Positions 34,498 through 45,461 are shown, counted from the stretch's first letter. The stretch is DNA of 64,000 bases from Neiella marina (GCF_002165625.1 NZ_NGNS01000004.1:186001-250000), one strand, 5' to 3'. Notes: generated by a model not told the origin, from the letters alone. Made by a program: numbers and translations.

Positions 34498-37341
34498 TTA
34501 TGGCGTCCAGGTGGTCACTGTCCACCCTTCAATGGCTTCCAAATCAGCTTTTACGCTATCGGCATTGGCGACAATCAAAACCCACATGGTTTTCGGATCC
34601 AACCATTGTTGCGCCAGTTGCCGCAATTCTTGCTGCTCAATAGAAGCAATGATTTGCTGCTGCTGAGCGGGAAAATCATCAGCCAAATTGAACTGCTGGA
34701 TGCGCCTCAGTAAGGACGCCTTTTGGCCTGCGGACTCATAGACTAAAGCTTCACCTTGAGTCACCGCACTTCGCATGGTTTCAACCTCTTGCGCAGTCGG
34801 GCCTTGTTCAGCATATGCTGTCAGCAACTCTAGCGTGTCATTGACCGCATCACCGGTCGCTTGTTGCAATAAATCGGCAGACAAGCTGAAGTTGCCTTGC
34901 TGCTTACCACCAGCGAATCGCGAAAAAGCGCCATAAGTGTAGCCTTTCTGCTCTCGGAGCAACTGGTTAGCCCGGCTAGTAAAGCTAGCGCCTAGCGGGT
35001 AATTCGCTAACCCAAGCTTAAATTGGGTGCCAGTCGCATCAAATGCGGGCGCGGTCCGACCAACAATCATCACCGCTTGTGCTGCTTCAGGGTGGTCGAC
35101 TAGAACAATTTGTCCTTGATAGTCAGACACTCCAGGGGTGGCGTCAGGAAGTGTTATGGGGTCGCCAGACCAGGATTGCAACCATTGCAATGATTGTTGA
35201 GCATCTGCCTCGCTGACTTGCCCTACAACCACAGCTTTGGCCATCGCACTGGAGTAATTGCTGTGGTAGAAGGCTTTGATATCATCAAGCGTAATGCTTT
35301 CAACTGATGCTAAAGTTCCGCCGTCGGCAACACCTAAGCGAGTACCCTTGCCCCACAGCAATTGCCGCTTGGTATTGCCAGCAATGGACTTAGGGTCTTT
35401 ACTGGCATGATGTAAGAACTGCAAGGTTTGCTGCTTCAAGCGGCCAAAATCACTTTCTTTAAAGCCCGGTTTTGTCAGCATTTCTTCGACTAAAGCCATC
35501 GTTTGTGGCAAGAATTCTACCAAACTGGTGACTGATACCTGAGTCGAGCGCCCCCCTGAGCTAAATGACACTCGACTGCCAAGGCTCTCGATAGCATCGG
35601 CCAATTGCTCTGATGATCTGATTTGAGTCGACTCATTCATCATCGAAGCAGTCAGTGCCGCAACCCCTTCCTTACCGGCAGGGTCAAGCAGCGGCCCGCC
35701 CTCAATGGTCAGCAACACCGATACTGTTGGGATCTCATTGGTTGAAATACCCTTTACCGGAATGCCATTGTTCAAGGCAAATTGCCAAGACTTCGGCATA
35801 GCAATACTGATAGCAGCCCCGGTGTCAGGGGCAATAAAACGATCGAATTCGCTGTTAACAGCTGGCGCCACAACATCTGTCGTCACCAATTGCTCTGGTT
35901 GTGGGCCTTGCGGTTCTGGCAATTGATAATTGGCTTCTTTCGCTGCCATTGCTTCAGCGCCATGTGGCACCACACTCAACACCACCGCGTGCTGGCTGGC
36001 AATATACTGCTGATAGACCCGTTTAATATCCGCTTCGGTCACTGCACCATAGCGCGCCAAGTCATAAGCAATGTTATCAGGCCGGCCGAAGAAGGTTTCG
36101 CCCGAGGCTAACTGGCTAGCTTTGCCCGCCACCCGCTCCAAGCCGAAGATGGTGCCAGCTTTAAACATGCGTTGGAACTTTTCCAATGTCGCGGCATCAA
36201 CCGGCTGCTGTTGCCATTGCGCTAGGGTGTCTCGAATAATCGCCTCAACATCGGCCAAGGTTCGCCCTGACGCAGGATTAACGACAGCGTATATGCTGAA
36301 GGTACAAGCTAATTCCTGACACGGGTGTGATGCGCCTACCTGCACCGCAATGCCACTTTTGACTAACGCTTCGTACAACAGGCTGGTTTTGCCGTCACCG
36401 ATGATTTGCGATAAGAAGTCCAATGGCGCTTCATCGGCGTGCTGGACATAAACCGTTGGAAATGTCAGCTGCAACAAAGGAAGGTGAATATTATCGGGTA
36501 AGGTGACGTAACGATCAGCATCCAGTGAAACGAGCTGTTTATCATCTTTTTCAACGGTCGGGCCGGTCGGAATATCGCCAAAGTACTTATTGACCCAAGC
36601 CAGAGTCTGCTGCTTATCAAAATCACCAGCAATCACCAAGGTCGCGTTATTTGGCCCATACCAGCGCAGGAAAAAGGCTTTCAAATCATTGAGCGTCACT
36701 CGGTTTAAATCGTCGACATAGCCAATGGTTGGCCATGAGTAAGGGTGTTCTGGATTGTATAACGCCCGTCCAGTGGTTTCCCAAACAAGACCATAGGGCG
36801 CATTATCATAGCGTTGTGCGCGTTCGTTCTTAACCGTAGCGCGCTGAACTTCAAATTTTTCCTGAGTAACGGCGGGCAACACGAATGCCATCCGGTCCGC
36901 TTCGAGCCACAGAATCTTTTCCAATTCATTGGCTGGGACGGTGTTGTAGTATTTAGTGGTATCGCTATTGGTGCCGCCGTTCAAATCGCCGCCCATGGCA
37001 TCGACAAGCTTGGTATGCAGATCGTTTGGCGCATGGACAGAACCTTGGAACATCATGTGCTCAAAAAAGTGAGCAAAACCTGACATGCCCGGCTCTTCTC
37101 GCGCAGAGCCAACATGATAAGTGACATTAACGTGCACCAGCGGATCGGAATCATCCTGATGCAGGATCACCGTCAGACCGTTGTCGAGGGTAAATTTGTC
37201 GTAACTAATGCCTAACTCACCTTGTTTTGGTGAGTGGCTTTCTACCCAGTTAACGCCATTTGGAGTTGTTGGCGCACGATCAGCCACTGAACAACTAATT
37301 AAAGTGATCAGCGACAGCGTTATTATTAGTTTTCTAATCAT
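34498..37341 (-). CDS. M16 family zinc metallopeptidase lipoprotein
   Basis: A 947-residue protein with a lipoprotein signal (lipobox LISC, Cys17). The N-terminal half is an active M16 unit with the inverted zinc motif HFFEH in GMSGFAHFFEHMMFQG and a downstream Glu in the EVQRATVKNER segment. The C-terminal half is the second, inactive M16 repeat (SVLLTIEGGPLLDPAGKEGV, YPLGASFTSRANQLLREQKG). Such two-repeat pitrilysin-like enzymes degrade peptides in the periplasm. It lies upstream of gshA on the same strand. The protein is full length, with no sign of decay. Confidence 0.93.
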   Translation of the reverse strand: MIRKLIITLSLITLISCSVADRAPTTPNGVNWVESHSPKQGELGISYDKFTLDNGLTVILHQDDSDPLVHVNVTYHVGSAREEPGMSGFAHFFEHMMFQGSVHAPNDLHTKLVDAMGGDLNGGTNSDTTKYYNTVPANELEKILWLEADRMAFVLPAVTQEKFEVQRATVKNERAQRYDNAPYGLVWETTGRALYNPEHPYSWPTIGYVDDLNRVTLNDLKAFFLRWYGPNNATLVIAGDFDKQQTLAWVNKYFGDIPTGPTVEKDDKQLVSLDADRYVTLPDNIHLPLLQLTFPTVYVQHADEAPLDFLSQIIGDGKTSLLYEALVKSGIAVQVGASHPCQELACTFSIYAVVNPASGRTLADVEAIIRDTLAQWQQQPVDAATLEKFQRMFKAGTIFGLERVAGKASQLASGETFFGRPDNIAYDLARYGAVTEADIKRVYQQYIASQHAVVLSVVPHGAEAMAAKEANYQLPEPQGPQPEQLVTTDVVAPAVNSEFDRFIAPDTGAAISIAMPKSWQFALNNGIPVKGISTNEIPTVSVLLTIEGGPLLDPAGKEGVAALTASMMNESTQIRSSEQLADAIESLGSRVSFSSGGRSTQVSVTSLVEFLPQTMALVEEMLTKPGFKESDFGRLKQQTLQFLHHASKDPKSIAGNTKRQLLWGKGTRLGVADGGTLASVESITLDDIKAFYHSNYSSAMAKAVVVGQVSEADAQQSLQWLQSWSGDPITLPDATPGVSDYQGQIVLVDHPEAAQAVMIVGRTAPAFDATGTQFKLGLANYPLGASFTSRANQLLREQKGYTYGAFSRFAGGKQQGNFSLSADLLQQATGDAVNDTLELLTAYAEQGPTAQEVETMRSAVTQGEALVYESAGQKASLLRRIQQFNLADDFPAQQQQIIASIEQQELRQLAQQWLDPKTMWVLIVANADSVKADLEAIEGWTVTTWTP

Positions 37342-37396
37342 CTAATGTCCTTATTGAACCGGAGCACCAGCGGCTTTGGGCCGAAATCCGCAGGCG

Positions 37397-38356
37397 TTAC
37401 TGACACCAATTGAGCACCAACTTGCCACAAACATGTCCTTGTTCGAGATGTTGATGTGCATCGGCAACAGATCCCGCAGGGTAGCAAGACTCGACTTCAA
37501 TGGTAAGTTTTTGAGCAGCAACAAGTTGTAACAAGTGTTGTAATGCATCAACGTCTTGATGAACCAGCATCCCGGTCGCGTCTAAATCAGCTTCGCAGGC
37601 AGCTTGCTTGACCGAATCTGCGGTAACAGTTGGCAAGGTCACCACTCGGCCTTTCGATTTGACGCTGGCCAGTGCAGCCTTACCAAAATCACCACCGGCA
37701 AAGTCCAACAGCAAATCTGCGCAAGCACTTACGTCCGCTAACCAGTTGCTATTGTAGTCATAGATCTGAGCAGCACCGAGCCGTTGCAGTAATGGTTTTC
37801 GTCGCGCAGAAGCCACAGCAATCACTTCACAACCTGCGGCAACAGCTAGTTGCACGGCAATATGGCCAACGCCACCTGACGCCCCTAAGATCACAACTCG
37901 CTCACCAGATTGTGCTTGGCCATGCTCAAACACCGCCTGATGAGCAGTTAAACCAGCCAACGGCAGCGCCGCTGCTTGAGCTAAGTGAACACCTTTGGGT
38001 ACTTCAAGTAATTCATTGAGATCAGTGGATCGCATCGAGCTATAGCAACCACCTTGCAACGGGAAACCAAGCATGCCGCACACAGGCTTGCCAAGCCAAG
38101 CTTCATCCACCCCCTCACCCACGGCAGTGATTTGACCGGCAGCATCATAACCCGGCACCCAAGGCAGTTTGTCGGCATTCTGCTGCGCCGCCCAACCTAA
38201 CCCTGCTCGAGTTTTGGCATCGATTGGGTTTAAACCGGAGTAATGGATGTTGAGCAAGACTTGCCCGGCTGCCAGAGCCGGTTTTGGGTGACGAGTAAGT
38301 TGAAGGCCGTCGACGCCACCAAAGTGGGTCAAATCAATACGGCAATAATTTAGCAT
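37397..38356 (-). CDS. Zinc-type alcohol dehydrogenase / quinone oxidoreductase-like protein
   Basis: I start at ATG 38356; the longer frame upstream runs into the divergent symporter gene. The 319-residue protein is a medium-chain dehydrogenase with the GroES-like N-terminal domain (VLLNIHYSGLNPIDAKTRAG, PGYDAAGQITAVGEGV) and the Rossmann motif VVILGASGGVGHIAVQLA. The catalytic-zinc cysteines of alcohol dehydrogenases are absent, so it is in the NADPH-dependent quinone/enoyl reductase group. Substrate is unknown. Confidence 0.86.
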   Translation of the reverse strand: MLNYCRIDLTHFGGVDGLQLTRHPKPALAAGQVLLNIHYSGLNPIDAKTRAGLGWAAQQNADKLPWVPGYDAAGQITAVGEGVDEAWLGKPVCGMLGFPLQGGCYSSMRSTDLNELLEVPKGVHLAQAAALPLAGLTAHQAVFEHGQAQSGERVVILGASGGVGHIAVQLAVAAGCEVIAVASARRKPLLQRLGAAQIYDYNSNWLADVSACADLLLDFAGGDFGKAALASVKSKGRVVTLPTVTADSVKQAACEADLDATGMLVHQDVDALQHLLQLVAAQKLTIEVESCYPAGSVADAHQHLEQGHVCGKLVLNWCQ

Positions 38357-38434
38357 CCTCAGGTTTACCTTGTTGGGACGAACGCGCGATAATCGATAGG
38401 ATACTCGGCTGAACAATAAGATAAACTGATATTC

Positions 38435-39679
38435 ATGAAGATTTTTGCAATTTGGTTCGCCATCCCGTTCTGGCAACGTGTTCTAGCAGGCTTTGTTCTC
38501 GGCGCCATCACGGGTTTGCTGCTGCAAGAGCAAGCAACGTTGGTGAAACCACTAGGTGACTTGTTTATCAACGCGATCCGAATGTTGATCGTACCGCTGG
38601 TATTTTGCACCTTAGTGGTCGCACTCACCTCATACACGGGTAAAAACTTAGGCCGGATTGGCGTTAAAACGGTCGGTTTGTTTTTGACCACCGCCTTTAT
38701 TGCCTCGGCGTTGGGTCTTACCATCGCCTTAAATTTCGATTTGGGCAGTGGCTTGCAACTGGTCGCTGCCGATACGGTGAAAGAGCGCAACATCCCAACG
38801 GCAAGCCAAGTACTGATCGATATCATTCCCCGCAACCCGATAGCCGCAATGGCCGAAGGTAACATCTTGCAAGTATTGTTCTTTGCCATCTTGGTTGGCA
38901 TTGCCATCAATACTGTCGGCGACAAAGCGCAAGCGCTCAAAGCCACCATTACCAGCGGTGCTGAGGTGATGTTTCAGATCACCCGCTATGTCATGGAATT
39001 GACCCCTTTTGGCGTGTTTGGTTTGATTGCCTGGATGTTTGGTAGCTTCGGCTTTGAAGCGGTAGTGCCATTGCTGAAGTTTGTCGGAGCTATTTATGCT
39101 GCCTGTTTGATTCACATGCTGCTGGTGTACGGTAGTTTGGTGAAATGGCTAGGTCGAATGTCACCGATTCAATTTTTCCGCGGTATTTTCCCTGCTCAAT
39201 TAGTCGCCTACTCGTCATCCAGTAGTTATGGTACGTTGCCGGTCACGACCCAATGTGTGACAGAAAACCTCGGTGTATCAAAGCAATATGCCAGCTTTGT
39301 TTTGCCATTAGGGGCTACCATTAATATGGATGGCTGTGGTGGCATCTACCCGGCGATATCGGCGGTATTCATTGCTCAGCTCTATGGTATTCCGCTGGGA
39401 GCTGGCGAATATGCGTTAATCATGGCCACTGCGGTGCTTGCATCAGTCGGCACTGCTGGCGTACCTGGCTCTGCCATGGTAATGCTGACAGTAACACTCA
39501 ATGCCGTCGGTTTACCGCTGGAAGGTATTGCCTTTATTGCCGCAATCGATCGAATTATCGATATGATGCGTACCACCACCAATGTGACAGGTGATGCCGT
39601 TGTCGCATTGGCGATTGCTCGGCAAGAAGGATTAATGGCACAAGATACTGCTGAGCAAGTGACTGCTCAGGCATCATAA
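38435..39679 (+). CDS. Dicarboxylate/amino acid:cation symporter (DAACS family)
   Basis: A 414-residue protein with the complete GltP/DctA architecture: multiple membrane helices, the serine-rich re-entrant loop AYSSSSSYGTLPVT, the NMDG motif (LPLGATINMDGCGGIYPA), the second loop SVGTAGVPGSAM and the substrate helix DRIIDMMRTTTNVTGD. The Arg in this helix suggests acidic substrates such as glutamate, aspartate or C4-dicarboxylates. It is divergent from the oxidoreductase and followed 12 bases later by a small membrane protein gene. Confidence 0.93.
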   Translation: MKIFAIWFAIPFWQRVLAGFVLGAITGLLLQEQATLVKPLGDLFINAIRMLIVPLVFCTLVVALTSYTGKNLGRIGVKTVGLFLTTAFIASALGLTIALNFDLGSGLQLVAADTVKERNIPTASQVLIDIIPRNPIAAMAEGNILQVLFFAILVGIAINTVGDKAQALKATITSGAEVMFQITRYVMELTPFGVFGLIAWMFGSFGFEAVVPLLKFVGAIYAACLIHMLLVYGSLVKWLGRMSPIQFFRGIFPAQLVAYSSSSSYGTLPVTTQCVTENLGVSKQYASFVLPLGATINMDGCGGIYPAISAVFIAQLYGIPLGAGEYALIMATAVLASVGTAGVPGSAMVMLTVTLNAVGLPLEGIAFIAAIDRIIDMMRTTTNVTGDAVVALAIARQEGLMAQDTAEQVTAQAS

Positions 39680-39691
39680 TAAGAGGGTGTT

Positions 39692-39859
39692 ATGACTCGA
39701 CTTTTTCTCGTCCCGCTGGTGTTATCAGCATTGTGGTGGTTGTTTCTCAACTACCACGGCCTGAGCGTGAAACAAGGCGCCAAAGGCTTTTACATCATCT
39801 TTGCTTTTTGCGGCGCCTTTGGCTTGTTCTTAACCCTCATCATGTGGTTTATGCAATAA
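39692..39859 (+). CDS. Small two-helix membrane protein
   Basis: A 55-codon gene with ATG at 39692, preceded by AAGAGGG at 39681-39687, that begins 12 bases after the symporter stop. The product has two hydrophobic stretches (LFLVPLVLSALWWLFLNY and FYIIFAFCGAFGLFLTLIMW) joined by a short polar loop (HGLSVKQGAKG). The position suggests cotranscription with the symporter and perhaps an accessory role. I do not recognise a family. Confidence 0.75.
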   Translation: MTRLFLVPLVLSALWWLFLNYHGLSVKQGAKGFYIIFAFCGAFGLFLTLIMWFMQ

Positions 39860-39882
39860 CGCTGGTGAGGCTGACCGGCGCG

Positions 39883-41478
39883 TTAAATACGAAACTGCGA
39901 GATGCTCTGATTCAGCGTACCTGCGAGTGATGACAGGGCACCAGACGCATCTCTGGTTTCTCGGCTCGCCAAACTAACCTGCTCGCTACCTGCGCTAATT
40001 GCCTCGATATGGTCGCGCATGGTGTTGGCATCGTGTTGGCCTCGCTGAGCCAGCTCTGCCAACGTTTTGTTATCATCACTTAAGCGCATCACAGTCTGCT
40101 GCAGTAACTGCAATGACTCGACGGTTGATTGGGTTTGAACAACCGTCTGCTGCGCCGCAGCCTTATTGTGGTCCATGACATCGACAGTACTGGATATCGA
40201 ATTGACAATTGTGGCCAAAATACTGTTGATTTCGTGAGTCGATTCATAGGTACGCGATGCTAGCGTTCGCACTTCATCAGCAACCACCGCAAAACCTCGA
40301 CCAGATTCACCTGCGCGAGCAGCTTCAATAGCGGCATTCAGCGCCAACAGGTTCGTTTGTTCTGCAATTTGAGCAATGGTATCAACCACCGAGCTAACCT
40401 GGTCACCGGCTTGCTTAAGATGCACCAGCATTTCGGCAGATTGTTCTATTTGGTCTGCTAGTTGCGAAATTGACGCCGCATTTTGATTAACCTGCTGAGC
40501 ACCTTCGGTGACTTGCTGCGCGCCAACCAAAGCTATCTCAGAGGCACTTAAGGAACGCTCAGAGCTCTGCGCAATATTACTTTCCAGCGCTTCAATGGTC
40601 GTGATCAAGTGATCAATTTGCGATGTAAACTGAATCACTTGTTGATCTGTAGACATAGCCGAACCCGATAATTGCTCAGCCGAAGAGCCTAACTGCAAAG
40701 CCGATTGCTGAATGTCGATGGCGATGTTGCGGAAGGTGGCCAACAGACTATTGACACTATTGGCGGTATGGCTGATTTCGCGCGACCCACTGGCTTCGAC
40801 TTCACTGGTCAAATCAGAAGCAGCAGTAATGGCATCAAGTTGTCCGGCCAATTGACTGACCGGCGCAACAATCCGTTGGCGAGCTCGCCAGTAAGCCCAA
40901 CATGTAATCAGCACCGACAGCAACAACGTCATGGCGATAAGTTGCTGCATAGTCACCAACCGAGAGGAAACCACCAACGAGTCTTGCTCGGCGCTACCGG
41001 CCGTCTGCTGTTGGACATCGGCGAGCAGCTGCTGCAGTTGATCAACGTGGTTTTTAATCGCCGCCAACTCGGCTCGCGCTTGATCCCAATCTCGTTGTTC
41101 TGCCGACATAACTCGCTGCAGCGCATTAATAGGAGCGCTCACTCGAGCAAACCCGTCTGTTAACAAGGTAACGTCCATTTGCTGCTCAAGCAGTCTAAGG
41201 TCATCAGCAACATGCTGTTGTTGCTGTTGCCATTGCTCAGCGAAGTTGTCCAATGAGACAGTAAAACCGTATATGCCAAAAGCACTGATCTGCATGTTAC
41301 CGAGCTGGCTTTCAATTCGCTTGACGGTATCGAGGGTGGGCAACGTACGTTGAACAAATTGATCATTGCTTGCTTTGATTTGCTCGCTAGTGCGAAACAA
41401 CAACAGTGAAGTTGCCAGCAGCAATACCAGTACCGCGGCATAACCTGCCATCACATGTTTGCTAATTGAGTTGAACAA
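39883..41478 (-). CDS. Methyl-accepting chemotaxis protein
   Basis: I favour the TTG at 41478, which follows GGAGGT closely and opens [20 protein letters not shown]; the spacing is short and an ATG nine codons downstream is an alternative. The ~531-residue chemoreceptor has a membrane segment at ~9-28, a ~150-residue helical periplasmic ligand domain, a second segment near 180-200, a HAMP domain, and the signalling hairpin with the conserved tip [20 protein letters not shown] and [15 protein letters not shown]. It relays an unknown stimulus to CheA/CheW. No pentapeptide tether is present at the C-terminus (ends SISQFRI). Confidence 0.93.
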   Translation of the reverse strand: MFNSISKHVMAGYAAVLVLLLATSLLLFRTSEQIKASNDQFVQRTLPTLDTVKRIESQLGNMQISAFGIYGFTVSLDNFAEQWQQQQQHVADDLRLLEQQMDVTLLTDGFARVSAPINALQRVMSAEQRDWDQARAELAAIKNHVDQLQQLLADVQQQTAGSAEQDSLVVSSRLVTMQQLIAMTLLLSVLITCWAYWRARQRIVAPVSQLAGQLDAITAASDLTSEVEASGSREISHTANSVNSLLATFRNIAIDIQQSALQLGSSAEQLSGSAMSTDQQVIQFTSQIDHLITTIEALESNIAQSSERSLSASEIALVGAQQVTEGAQQVNQNAASISQLADQIEQSAEMLVHLKQAGDQVSSVVDTIAQIAEQTNLLALNAAIEAARAGESGRGFAVVADEVRTLASRTYESTHEINSILATIVNSISSTVDVMDHNKAAAQQTVVQTQSTVESLQLLQQTVMRLSDDNKTLAELAQRGQHDANTMRDHIEAISAGSEQVSLASRETRDASGALSSLAGTLNQSISQFRI

Positions 41479-41617
41479 GAGACCTCCGTTTCCAAACAGC
41501 AAAGATTAGTCGCTTAAAAGCGAGCGTGTTCAACTAGACCGGCGAACCTGTTAATTGCTTTCATGGCGGAGTTCATGCTCGAGAGGCGATGAATCGAATA
41601 GGTTTTATCTTGAACAT

Positions 41618-41642
41618 AAAAAAGGCTGCCGAAGCAGCCTTT
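41618..41642 (-). terminator. Rho-independent terminator of the oadGAB operon
   Basis: AAAGGCTGC, loop CGAA and GCAGCCTTT form a 9-bp stem; on the minus strand it continues into a six-T run. It lies 21 bases after the oadB stop. Confidence 0.9.
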
Positions 41643-41663
41643 CCATCATCGAACTCGATGTCA

Positions 41664-42794
41664 CTAGCCAACTAGTGCCAACAGCACGCCAGCAGCCACC
41701 GCCGAGCCGAGGACGCCAGCAACGTTAGGGCCCATGGCATGCATCAGCAGGAAGTTGTGCGGATTGGCTTCTAAACCAACTTTGTTCACTACCCGCGCAG
41801 CCATAGGTACAGCAGAAACACCAGCGGCACCAATCAGTGGGTTGATCTTACCGCCGGTCATGCGGCTCATGATCTTAGCCATGAGCACACCAGAAGCAGT
41901 ACCAATAGAGAATGCCACGGCGCCTAGAGCCAAGATCCCCAGCGTTTCAACGCTCAAGAAGGATTCAGCAGATAGCTTAGAGCCAACCGCCAAACCAAGC
42001 ATGATGGTAACGATGTTGATGATTTCATTCTGAGCAGCCTTTGATAGTCGATCGACCACGCCAGACTCTTTCATCAAGTTACCCAAGCAGAACATACCAA
42101 CCAGTGGCGCCGATGCTGGCAAGAACAAAATCGCCAGTGCCAACACTGCCAGAGGGAAGACGATCTTCTCTTTCTTCGATACGGCACGTAGTTGCCCCAT
42201 TGGGATTTGACGTTCTTTTTCTGACGTTAACGCCTTCATAATTGGCGGCTGGATAATCGGAACCAATGCCATATATGAGTATGCTGCTACGGCGATGGCG
42301 CCGAGCAAATCAGGCGATAATCGGGATGCGACGAAAATCGCCGTGGGCCCATCGGCACCACCAATAATCGAGATCGCCGCCGCATCTTGCAGGGTAAACT
42401 CGAAGCCCGGTACCGCATTCAGCGCGATAGCGCCAAACAAGGTGGCAAAAATACCAAACTGAGCAGCAGCACCTAGCAATAGCGTTTTCGGGTTCGCAAT
42501 TAAGGCACCAAAATCGGTCATTGCGCCCACGCCCATAAAAATGAACAGAGGGAACACACCGGTTTTAACCCCGATTTCAAAGATGTAATAGAGAATACCG
42601 CCAGGTTCGGTAAAACCCGCAACTGGAGTATTCGCTAGAATGGCACCAAAGCCGATAGGCAGTAACAATAGCGGCTCGAAATTTTTCGAGATGGCCAAAA
42701 ATAACAACAACAGGCCAACGGCTATCATCACCAACTGGCCGCCAGTAAAGTTGGCAATACCAGTATCGAGCCAAAGTGTATGCAACGCTTCCAT
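41664..42794 (-). CDS. oadB: Oxaloacetate decarboxylase, sodium-pumping beta subunit
   Basis: A 376-residue membrane protein with about nine helices. The conserved [15 protein letters not shown] holds the Asp needed for sodium translocation, and the C-terminal [19 protein letters not shown] is family-typical. It decarboxylates carboxybiotin on the alpha subunit and exports Na+. It is the last gene of oadG-oadA-oadB, 12 bases after oadA, and ends at a terminator. Confidence 0.97.
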   Translation of the reverse strand: MEALHTLWLDTGIANFTGGQLVMIAVGLLLLFLAISKNFEPLLLLPIGFGAILANTPVAGFTEPGGILYYIFEIGVKTGVFPLFIFMGVGAMTDFGALIANPKTLLLGAAAQFGIFATLFGAIALNAVPGFEFTLQDAAAISIIGGADGPTAIFVASRLSPDLLGAIAVAAYSYMALVPIIQPPIMKALTSEKERQIPMGQLRAVSKKEKIVFPLAVLALAILFLPASAPLVGMFCLGNLMKESGVVDRLSKAAQNEIINIVTIMLGLAVGSKLSAESFLSVETLGILALGAVAFSIGTASGVLMAKIMSRMTGGKINPLIGAAGVSAVPMAARVVNKVGLEANPHNFLLMHAMGPNVAGVLGSAVAAGVLLALVG

Positions 42795-42806
42795 TAATTG
42801 CTCCTG

Positions 42807-44594
42807 TTATGCCAGCGATATCAAGGCGTCGCCAACTGCAACTGAATCGCCTTCTTTGATATCAACGCTGACAACTTGACCATCGCGCGGAGCGCGAACT
42901 TCGGTTTCCATCTTCATCGCTTCAAGCACTAAGATAACATCACCAGACTTCACTGCATCACCTGGCGCAACATTTACTTTAAAGATGTTACCAGCCAGCG
43001 GAGCCGCAACGGCTTCACCAGCACCGGTTGGCGCAGGAGCTGCAGGAGCGGCATCGCTAGCTGCTGCCGGGGCAATACTGCTGATATCGCCGCCTTCAGC
43101 GACTTCAACAACAAATTGCTGACCTTGCACTTTCACCGAGTAAACGCTTGGACCAGTGCCTGCGGCGGCTGGCGCAGGGGCAGCAGCCGGCGCTGGTTCA
43201 GGCTCAGTACCTGGCGCAGGTTCAAAGGCATCTGGGTTGTTGCGGTTTTTGAGGAATTTCAAACCAACTTGTGGGAACAGCGCGTATGTCAGCACATCGT
43301 CGATTTCATCTTTGGCCAACTCAATGCTGTCTGCCGCCGCTTTTTCCTTCAGCTCGGTGACTAGCGAATCTAGTTCGTCTTCAATCAAGTCAGCCGGACG
43401 ACAAGAAATTGCTTCTCCACCGTCAAGTACGCGCGCTTGCAGCTCTGCATTAACCGGAGCAGGTGCTTTACCGTACTCACCTTTCAGTACACCTGCGGCT
43501 TCTTTGGTGATGTTTTTGTAGCGCTCGCCCATCAATACGTTGATGACAGCTTGCGTACCAACGATTTGCGAGGTTGGAGTCACCAGTGGGATGTAACCCA
43601 AGTCTTTACGAACGCGTGGAATTTCTTCCAGCACTTCGTCAATCCGATCGCCAGCATTCTGATCTTTGAGTTGGCTTTCCATGTTAGTCAGCATACCGCC
43701 TGGGACTTGAGCCAACAGAATGCGTGAATCAACGCCTTTTAGCGCCCCTTCCCACTTGGCATATTTCTTCCGCACTTCACGGAAGTAAGCTGCAATTTCT
43801 TGTAATGCTGTTAAATCCAAACCGGTATCGCGCTCTTGGCCTTGTAAGGCCGCAACCAGTGTTTCAGTTGGCGAATGGCCGTAAGTCATACTCATTGATG
43901 AGATCGCCGAGTCGATCATATCAACGCCTGCATCAATCGCTTTTTGATGAGTCATCAGGCTTAAACCTGTGGTGGCGTGACAGTGCAGCGCAATAGGAAC
44001 GTCAACAGCTGCTTTGAGTGACTTGATTAAGCTCTCTGCTTCATATGGACGCAGCAGACCCGCCATATCTTTGATACATAACGAGTGACAGCCCATGTCT
44101 TCCAATTCACGAGCCAGATTGACCCATGTTTCTTCGGTGTGGAATTCGGAAGTGGTGTACGACAAAGTACCTTGAGCATGAGCACCAACTTGAACTGCCG
44201 CCTTAACTGCTGTTTGGAAGTTGCGAGGGTCATTCATTGCGTCAAAGATACGGAACACATCCATACCGTTGGCATGTGCCCGCTCGACAAACTTTTCGAC
44301 AACATCATCGGCATAGTGGCGATAGCCCAACAGGTTCTGACCACGCAGCAGCATTTGGTGCTTGGTATTTGGCATCGCCTCTTTCAACAGGCGCAGACGC
44401 TCCCAAGGATCTTCGCCCAAGAAGCGGATGCACGAATCAAATGTTGCACCACCCCAAGATTCAACAGACCAATATCCTACTTTGTCTAGCTTCTCGGCAA
44501 TTGGCAGCATGTCGTCGACACGCATGCGGGTTGCGAACAGGGATTGATGGGCGTCACGCAGCACCACGTCAGTAATCGCTAATGGCTTGCTCAT
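42807..44594 (-). CDS. oadA: Oxaloacetate decarboxylase alpha subunit (biotin-containing)
   Basis: A 595-residue protein with an N-terminal carboxyltransferase TIM barrel ([17 protein letters not shown], metal-binding HCHATTGLS), a PYC-type association domain, an Ala/Pro linker at ~470-520 and a C-terminal biotinyl domain with the acceptor lysine in EAMKMETEV. It moves CO2 from oxaloacetate to biotin. The subunit works with OadB and OadG as a sodium pump, common in marine gammaproteobacteria. Confidence 0.97.
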   Translation of the reverse strand: MSKPLAITDVVLRDAHQSLFATRMRVDDMLPIAEKLDKVGYWSVESWGGATFDSCIRFLGEDPWERLRLLKEAMPNTKHQMLLRGQNLLGYRHYADDVVEKFVERAHANGMDVFRIFDAMNDPRNFQTAVKAAVQVGAHAQGTLSYTTSEFHTEETWVNLARELEDMGCHSLCIKDMAGLLRPYEAESLIKSLKAAVDVPIALHCHATTGLSLMTHQKAIDAGVDMIDSAISSMSMTYGHSPTETLVAALQGQERDTGLDLTALQEIAAYFREVRKKYAKWEGALKGVDSRILLAQVPGGMLTNMESQLKDQNAGDRIDEVLEEIPRVRKDLGYIPLVTPTSQIVGTQAVINVLMGERYKNITKEAAGVLKGEYGKAPAPVNAELQARVLDGGEAISCRPADLIEDELDSLVTELKEKAAADSIELAKDEIDDVLTYALFPQVGLKFLKNRNNPDAFEPAPGTEPEPAPAAAPAPAAAGTGPSVYSVKVQGQQFVVEVAEGGDISSIAPAAASDAAPAAPAPTGAGEAVAAPLAGNIFKVNVAPGDAVKSGDVILVLEAMKMETEVRAPRDGQVVSVDIKEGDSVAVGDALISLA

Positions 44595-44629
44595 AGTTGG
44601 TTCTCGTTTTGTTGTAATCGAATTTATGA

Positions 44630-44875
44630 TTATTTGTTGTTGCGATGCTGCTGCACCGCCGCAGCAACAGCAGCCAAGACAGCAGGAGAGGTCGCGGCAC
44701 TCGGAGGTGCAGGTTTACTCTTTGCTGGCGCTGGTGCATCAGGAAAGTATTGATTGATGATCTTGGACATGCTGTTGACGCACAAGATCAAGAAGCTCAA
44801 GAAACTGAAAACAATGATCATGCCAATTGCCATGATGTTGCCAGCTTCCGCTAAGAGATGGGTCAGGTCGGCCAT
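44630..44875 (-). CDS. oadG: Oxaloacetate decarboxylase gamma subunit
   Basis: An 81-residue protein with one N-terminal membrane helix ([20 protein letters not shown]) and a Pro/Ala/Lys-rich soluble tail, the usual OadG shape. It anchors the alpha subunit and binds zinc. It is the first gene of the operon, 35 bases upstream of oadA. The tail lacks an obvious His cluster apart from one near the end. Confidence 0.88.
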   Translation of the reverse strand: MADLTHLLAEAGNIMAIGMIIVFSFLSFLILCVNSMSKIINQYFPDAPAPAKSKPAPPSAATSPAVLAAVAAAVQQHRNNK

Positions 44876-45242
44876 GTTCCCCCCTAATCAAAATATTTAT
44901 GTAATTTTTCTACATAATAATGCAGATATGGGCTTCCTGTGAATAGGATTTGCGCTTAAAAGTCGCATTAACCCTGAACAACTCTCGAACTACCTTGTTT
45001 CGCTTGAGTAGTTAACTTTCAAAAATAAAGCTGTAGCTGCGTCTTAGCGGCGAGAAAAAGCCGTTGAGACAATCAGATGGAAGCCACATGTAGGCAAACA
45101 GTTATGCATAGTATGCCAAATAGGCGTCATGAGGCAGATCAAGTTCGAGGATATTTGCAGGGATGTCAAGAAAACAAGATTTGAGATTTTCTACGAGAAT
45201 CAAAAAAGCGAGACATTATGCTTTGATGCCACTCTAAGAAAG
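44876..45242. other. Intergenic region upstream of oadG and downstream of the tRNA cluster
   Basis: These 367 bases hold the oadG promoter and leader on the minus strand and the tRNA-Arg 3' flank. The only structure I see is the inverted repeat at 44897-44917. No gene is visible. Confidence 0.5.
44897..44917. promoter_or_regulatory. Inverted repeat in the oadG leader
   Basis: TTATGTA, seven bases, TACATAA: a perfect 7-bp inverted repeat 22 bases upstream of the oadG start. It could be an operator or an mRNA hairpin near the ribosome binding site; the regulator is unknown. Confidence 0.4.
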
Positions 45243-45319
45243 TGGCGGACGCGGGAGGATTCGAACCTCCGACCGCCTGGTTCGTAGCCAGGTACTCTAT
45301 CCAGCTGAGCTACGCGTCC
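45243..45319 (-). tRNA. tRNA-Arg (ACG), copy 3 in transcription order
   Basis: The 77-base minus-strand sequence folds as a cloverleaf with acceptor GGACGCG/CGCGTCC, D-arm GCTCAGCTGGATAGAGT, anticodon loop CTACGAA (ACG), T-arm GGAGGTTCGAATCCTCC, discriminator G and an encoded CCA. It is identical to the two other copies. Confidence 0.97.
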
Positions 45320-45384
45320 GCATATAAAAAGTTTGTTCGATTTTACTCGAACGTTACAGAAAGGAATGAGCCACTTTGGGAAAG

Positions 45385-45461
45385 TGGCGGACGCGGGAGG
45401 ATTCGAACCTCCGACCGCCTGGTTCGTAGCCAGGTACTCTATCCAGCTGAGCTACGCGTCC
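45385..45461 (-). tRNA. tRNA-Arg (ACG), copy 2 in transcription order
   Basis: Same 77-base sequence as its neighbours with encoded CCA. Its CCA end is part of an 8-bp hairpin with downstream bases (45370-45388). Confidence 0.97.

Noticed and set aside
39733-39930. 65-codon plus-strand frame
   Set aside because: It is a shadow in another frame of the 55-codon membrane protein gene, which has the ribosome binding site and hydrophobic pattern.
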